Part shown: positions 15,370-18,386 of the stretch, piece by piece | How positions within the stretch are numbered: position 1 is the stretch's first letter | Layout of the letters: the number at the start of each line of letters is the position of its first letter | Notes under the pieces: generated by a model | Database searches by the model: none | What the model saw: the letters and a program-made list of their open reading frames with translations, nothing else | What the model was told of the DNA's origin: nothing | Position numbers and translations under genes: made by a program | Source of the DNA: an uncultured Gemmatimonadota bacterium | GTDB lineage: Bacteria; Gemmatimonadota; Gemmatimonadetes; Gemmatimonadales; Gemmatimonadaceae | Direction: 5' to 3' | Assembly (NCBI GenBank): GCA_946480295.1 | Contig: CAMLIT010000090.1 | Coordinates: forward strand, 1 to 18,386 | Length of the DNA: 18,386 nt

Positions 15370-16151
15370 TGGCCGGTGGCGAGCGCCGTCGCCTGGGGAC
15401 CGTGGTACGATGTGAGGTACAGGTTGAGAGAGCCGAACGACAGCTTCGATTTCATCTGGAGCATGATGCGGTTCGCGTCGTCGGAAAGCCAGACCTCGGC
15501 CTGCCCGCCCTCGGAGAAGATCCCCTTCGTCCTGATGATCGGCTGCACGACGATGGCATCGAAGGTCCCGGCGGGCACCGTCACGCGCTCGCGTCGAAGC
15601 ACCCGGATGCGCACGGGATTGCGGTCGGGACGGAAGTAGCGGTCGAAGCGGTACTCGCGTCCGACCTCGAGCGGGATGGTGCGCAGGAAGTAGAGGAAGG
15701 AGCCGTCGTCGAGCGGCGCCGCGACGCTGGGCTGGATCTCCGCCTTCCCCTCCTCGATGAAGTACCGGCCCTCGGGGAAGATCTCGAACCGGCGCTGGCG
15801 GTCGCGCGAGCCCTCCTCGAGCAGCTGCACGTGGCGCAGCGAGGAAAGGGTGCGGACGTCCATCCAGCTCTCGAGGCGGTCGTTGACGTGGTAGAAGAAG
15901 GTGCCGCCGCGCACGGTGAACAGCGTGTGCCAGCTCTCGTGACCGCGCACCGTGTCGATGCTCGCGACCTGCATGGAGCCGGTGCCGACCTTCACGGGCC
16001 CGAACTTCACGTCGTAGGTCATCCGTTCGCCGACGGCGAAGGGGACGCTGGCGCGCGCGACCGCGCTCGGTGTCGCGCGCGGCGCATCCTGGGCCGTGGC
16101 GGGCATGGAGAGCACCGCGGCAGCGGCGACGACGCGCAGCGGGCGGAGCAT
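15366..16151 (-). CDS. DUF3108-type secreted protein
   Basis: 261 residues with a Sec signal peptide: basic start MLRPLR, hydrophobic VVAAAAVLSM and a cleavage site after ATA (about residue 20). The mature part begins with FAVGERMTYDVKFGPVKVGTGSM and continues with beta-rich segments such as HVNDRLESWMD, FPEGRYFIEEG, YFRPDRNPVRIRVLRRERVTVPAGTFDAIVVQP and VWLSDDANRIMLQMKSKL, the pattern of the DUF3108 family (PF11306). It is likely periplasmic or at the outer membrane. The family has no firmly known function. The ATG follows the glycosyltransferase stop by 4 bases and has no Shine-Dalgarno of its own, so translation is probably coupled. The stop shares GTGA with the next start. Confidence 0.82.
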   Translation of the reverse strand: MLRPLRVVAAAAVLSMPATAQDAPRATPSAVARASVPFAVGERMTYDVKFGPVKVGTGSMQVASIDTVRGHESWHTLFTVRGGTFFYHVNDRLESWMDVRTLSSLRHVQLLEEGSRDRQRRFEIFPEGRYFIEEGKAEIQPSVAAPLDDGSFLYFLRTIPLEVGREYRFDRYFRPDRNPVRIRVLRRERVTVPAGTFDAIVVQPIIRTKGIFSEGGQAEVWLSDDANRIMLQMKSKLSFGSLNLYLTSYHGPQATALATGQ

Positions 16152-16155
16152 CGGC

Positions 16156-16896
16156 TCAGGCCATCTCGGGGCGGCGGCCGCGCGCCTCGCGTCCGTAGCG
16201 GAAGAGGCTCACGGCGTCGGCCCAGGGGTGGATGCGGCTCTCGCGCGGACGCAGGTCGTAGCGCGGCTCGACCACCACCGTCTCGATGCGACGCGCCAGG
16301 GGCGCGATGCGCACCAGGAGGTCGAGGTTCGCCGCCCAGCCGCCGCCGGAGACGATCGGCCGGTCGCCCGCCGCCTTGACGAGATCGCGGACGAGCGCGA
16401 CGCGGTAGAGCCGGTAGGTGCCGAACGGATCGGCGACCCCGGGCACACGCACGAAGGGGCGGACGGCCAGGGGGGCGAGCCTCCGGAGCCAGCGCACCGA
16501 CTTGGGCGTCGTCCCCGGAGAGGCACGCTCGGCCACGACCGCGTCGGCACCCCCCTCGAAGCGCTTCACGAGCTCCGGGAGGTTCTCCGGCTGGTCGGTG
16601 AAGTCGCCCTGCATCGTGACGATGGCATCGCGCCGCGGATAGCGGGTGCGCGCCGCGGCCGCCCGCAGGAGCGCGTCGAGGGCGCGGGCGTAGCCGACGC
16701 GCTCGCCGCCGATCACGGTGAGGGGGAGGACGTCCGCGTAGGGCTTGAGGGTGTCCGCCGTCCCGTCGGTGCTGCCGTCGTCATAGACCAGGACCTCGTA
16801 CTCGCGCGGAAAGTCCCGGAGCACCTTGCGGATGCGCCAGAGGAGGAGGCCGATGGTCGGGGCTTCGTCGTGCGCGGGGATGCAGATATAGAGCAC
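16156..16896 (-). CDS. Family 2 glycosyltransferase
   Basis: 246-residue cytosolic GT-A fold enzyme. The N-terminus YICIPAHDEAPTIGLLLWRI and VLVYDDGSTDGTADTL (DDGS at 39-42) bind the sugar nucleotide. TMQGDFTDQPENLPELV (about 94-110) is the metal-binding and acceptor region seen in polyprenyl-phosphate sugar transferases of the dolichyl-phosphate mannosyltransferase kind. There is no C-terminal membrane helix, so it may act alone on a lipid acceptor at the membrane surface; the sugar cannot be named. The start is GTG at 16896, with GAGGA about 6 bases upstream. It is the first gene of a three-gene operon with the DUF3108 protein and the DHS-like protein. The upstream 664-base gap is divergent and repeat-filled. 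Confidence 0.88.
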   Translation of the reverse strand: MLYICIPAHDEAPTIGLLLWRIRKVLRDFPREYEVLVYDDGSTDGTADTLKPYADVLPLTVIGGERVGYARALDALLRAAAARTRYPRRDAIVTMQGDFTDQPENLPELVKRFEGGADAVVAERASPGTTPKSVRWLRRLAPLAVRPFVRVPGVADPFGTYRLYRVALVRDLVKAAGDRPIVSGGGWAANLDLLVRIAPLARRIETVVVEPRYDLRPRESRIHPWADAVSLFRYGREARGRRPEMA

Positions 16897-17005
16897 GCAG
16901 CTTCCTCGGATGCACGCGACGGACCGGCCCGATCGGGGGGTGGCGCGTGCGACGGTTCATGGTACCCCGGCGGGGGGGAGGGGTTCGTGAGTCGTAATCT
17001 ACTGC

Positions 17006-17026
17006 GGGGAGGGGAGGGGGGCGGGG
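17006..17026 (+). other. G-quadruplex-forming motif upstream of the glycosyltransferase gene
   Basis: Four runs of at least four G separated by single bases (G4-A-G4-A-G6-C-G4) on the plus strand, about 110 bases upstream of the glycosyltransferase start, on its template strand. A further G7 run lies at about 16971. Confidence 0.5.
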
Positions 17027-17046
17027 AGAGCGGGCTGGGCTGGACA

Positions 17047-17340
17047 TCAGTGCGGGCTGCGGACCGGACTGCGGACTGCGGACTGCGGACTGCATTGCGT
17101 ACTGCGGACTGCGGGCCGGACTGCGGACTGCGGACTGCATTGCGGACTGCGGACTGCATTGCGTACTGCGGAGTGCGCACCGCATTGCGTACTGCGGACT
17201 GCGAACGGCGCTGCGGACGCGGATCCGCTGCGGACGCGGATTCACTGCGGACGCGGATCCACTGCGGACTGCGGATGTTCTGCGGGCTCTGACTCGGATT
17301 GACTGCGGACTGCGGACGTACTGCGGGCCCGGATGGCGGA
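17047..17340. repeat. TGCGGAC heptamer array with higher-order units
   Basis: Runs of GGACTGC are interrupted by GACTGCATTGCG variants (17060-17200). They give way to three 17-base units CTGCGGACGCGGATYC with one flanking base (17210-17260) and then degenerate ACTGCGG motifs to about 17340. Segment 17276-17310 matches 5699-5734 in the lpd-lipB gap. No gene is visible in the array. Confidence 0.9.
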
Positions 17341-17364
17341 CGGTTGGGCCGGGGACAGGGAGCG

Positions 17365-17441
17365 GCGCGTCGCGCGTCGCGCGTCGCGCGTCGCGCGTCG
17401 CGCCTCCCGCCTCCCGCCTCCCGCCTCCCGCCTCCCGCATC
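17365..17441. repeat. Compound heptamer array GCGCGTC x5 then CCGCCTC x4
   Basis: Five GCGCGTC units (17365-17399) are followed by a hybrid GCGCCTC (17400-17406), four CCGCCTC units (17407-17434) and CCGCATC (17435-17441). The 7-base register is unbroken through the switch. The second part is the complement of the GGGAGGC family. It lies 75 bases upstream of the promoter of the next gene. Confidence 0.92.
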
Positions 17442-17514
17442 AGCACTCCCCTCCCGTTAGTGCCAGAAGATTTGCCGATTCGCGGCTGGGTTCGTCCTCG
17501 GTACAGGTCGTGCT

Positions 17515-17543
17515 TTGGCAACTCGTCGCGAACGGGGTATGAA
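17515..17543 (+). promoter_or_regulatory. Sigma-70-type promoter of the 242-residue protein gene
   Basis: TTGGCA (17515-17520), a 17-base spacer and TATGAA (17538-17543) match the consensus at 5 and 4 of 6 positions with ideal spacing. Start of transcription is expected near 17550, giving a leader of about 11 bases that still holds the GGAGG ribosome site at 17551-17555. Confidence 0.6.
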
Positions 17544-17560
17544 CCCGTACGGAGGACAGC

Positions 17561-18289
17561 ATGATTCTCGCGAACACTCGCCAACGATTGTCGCGCGACG
17601 ACGCACAGCTCGCGATCCGGGTGCTCGCCCTCAGCACGGGCGACGACGTCGAGACCATGGAGCGCCGGCTCGCCTACGAGGGCATCGACGCCATCCTCGA
17701 TGACCCGCGGCTCCCGGGCGCGCTGCTCGGCATCGGATACGGCGCGTATGCGTCGCTGCCACTCTTCACCTACGTCATCGTCCGTCACGCGCTGCTCCGC
17801 GCCGGCGAGGGCGATCGCGCGCTCGCCGACTACGTCGCCGCGGTGCTCGAGCACTTCGGGGTGCGCGACCGCGCGCATCGCATCGCCGACAGCGACGACG
17901 AGCGGTACGACACGCTCGCGGAGCTGGCGGAGGATCTCGACGACGGCGACGCGCGACGCAGCTTCTTCGTGCGCATGCACCTCGGGAACTACGCGCTCTG
18001 GTTGAGCGGGCTGTATCCGGACTACATCGAGCAGCGGCGCTGGCGGCGCGGCGGGCCGGATCTCGACTACTACGAGGAGATGGGACGGCGCGGGTATCAG
18101 CTCGCGGCGGGGCATCGGCTCGCCGAGCAGCACGGGCTGTCGCCGCTCTTCGCCACCGCCGCCGAGCGCTTCGGGGTGCTGCGCGTCGCGCTCAACGACG
18201 TGAGCGACCGGATGCTCTTCCCCAACGTCCATACGCCGGAGCGGCTGATGCGCCAGGTGGCGGACGAGGCGAGGTGGAAGCGGGGGTAG
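17561..18289 (+). CDS. Hypothetical protein, 242 residues
   Basis: The family is not recognised. The protein is acidic to neutral and probably soluble and mostly helical, with no signal peptide. The N-terminal part (RLSRDDAQLAIRVLALSTGDDVETMERRLAYEGIDAILDD) looks helical and amphipathic. A moderately hydrophobic stretch at about 53-80 (ALLGIGYGAYASLPLFTYVIVRHALL in outline) contains polar residues and is more likely a buried helix than a membrane span. Aromatic/acidic patches such as GLYPDYIEQRR and DLDYYEEMGRRGYQLAAGH follow. Coding is supported by a good promoter, a GGAGG ribosome site 5 bases before the ATG and codon use like the neighbours. It stands alone, with heptamer arrays on both sides, and the TAG stop is directly continuous with the downstream array. 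Confidence 0.8.
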   Translation: MILANTRQRLSRDDAQLAIRVLALSTGDDVETMERRLAYEGIDAILDDPRLPGALLGIGYGAYASLPLFTYVIVRHALLRAGEGDRALADYVAAVLEHFGVRDRAHRIADSDDERYDTLAELAEDLDDGDARRSFFVRMHLGNYALWLSGLYPDYIEQRRWRRGGPDLDYYEEMGRRGYQLAAGHRLAEQHGLSPLFATAAERFGVLRVALNDVSDRMLFPNVHTPERLMRQVADEARWKRG

Positions 18290-18386
18290 GCGGGAGGCGG
18301 GAGGCGGGAGGCGGGAGGCGGGAGGCGTGGAGACGAGGGACGAGGGACGAGGGACGAGGGACGAGGGACGAGGGACGAGGGACGAG
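18290..18386 (+). repeat. Heptamer arrays GGGAGGC x5 then GGGACGA x7, to the window edge
   Basis: Begins at the base after the TAG stop of the preceding gene. Five GGGAGGC units (to about 18325), an 11-base junction, then seven complete GGGACGA units (18337-18385) run to the end of the window. The complementary arm, if any, lies outside. These are the most regular copies here, so probably the most recently expanded. Confidence 0.95.

Noticed and set aside
17047..17441. CRISPR array
   Set aside because: Units are 7 or 17 bases without unique spacers, and no cas gene is present.

Overview
The window is about 18.4 kb of high-GC bacterial chromosome with tightly packed genes, most on the minus strand. 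The family mix fits a soil-type member of Gemmatimonadota: a PDH/lipoylation cluster, a UvrD-type helicase, a PF10023 aminopeptidase and a deoxyhypusine-synthase-like protein. That placement is inferred from gene content and composition, not from a marker gene or a search. No tRNA, rRNA, CRISPR array, transposase or phage gene is visible.

Layout. The left edge holds the 5' third of dnaE (minus strand), divergent from a membrane-anchored aminopeptidase whose 3' end overlaps the end of a UvrD/Rep helicase gene. From about 13.4 kb down to 4.9 kb the minus strand carries, in order of transcription, a ThiO-like oxidase, lipA, pdhA, pdhB, pdhC, lpd and lipB. The four pdh/lpd products form a complete pyruvate dehydrogenase complex. 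LipB loads octanoate on the E2 lipoyl domain and LipA converts it to lipoate, so the enzyme and its cofactor maturation are encoded together. On the right are a small two-helix membrane protein (plus), a compact minus-strand operon (family 2 glycosyltransferase, DUF3108 envelope protein, deoxyhypusine-synthase-like protein) with a 4-base gap and a 4-base GTGA overlap, and a 242-residue protein of unknown function (plus).

The most unusual content is between the genes. Nearly every gap that is not an overlap or a promoter region holds seven-base tandem repeats: TTGGTCA, GGACTGC, GGGAGGC, GGGACGA/GGGACGC, GGGTCGA or GCGCGTC. In most gaps the repeats are arranged as an inverted pair. G-rich heptamers on the sense strand begin at or within a few bases of a stop codon, then comes a loop that sometimes contains a second hairpin, then the complementary C-rich heptamers before the next start codon. 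One such palindromic heptamer element lies in frame inside uvrD, and one array encodes the C-terminus of the deoxyhypusine-synthase-like protein. Two diverged copies of a different repeat of about 220 bp fill the gap between the small membrane protein and that gene. These elements look like a dispersed heptamer-repeat family that occupies gene junctions; their function and mode of spread are unknown.
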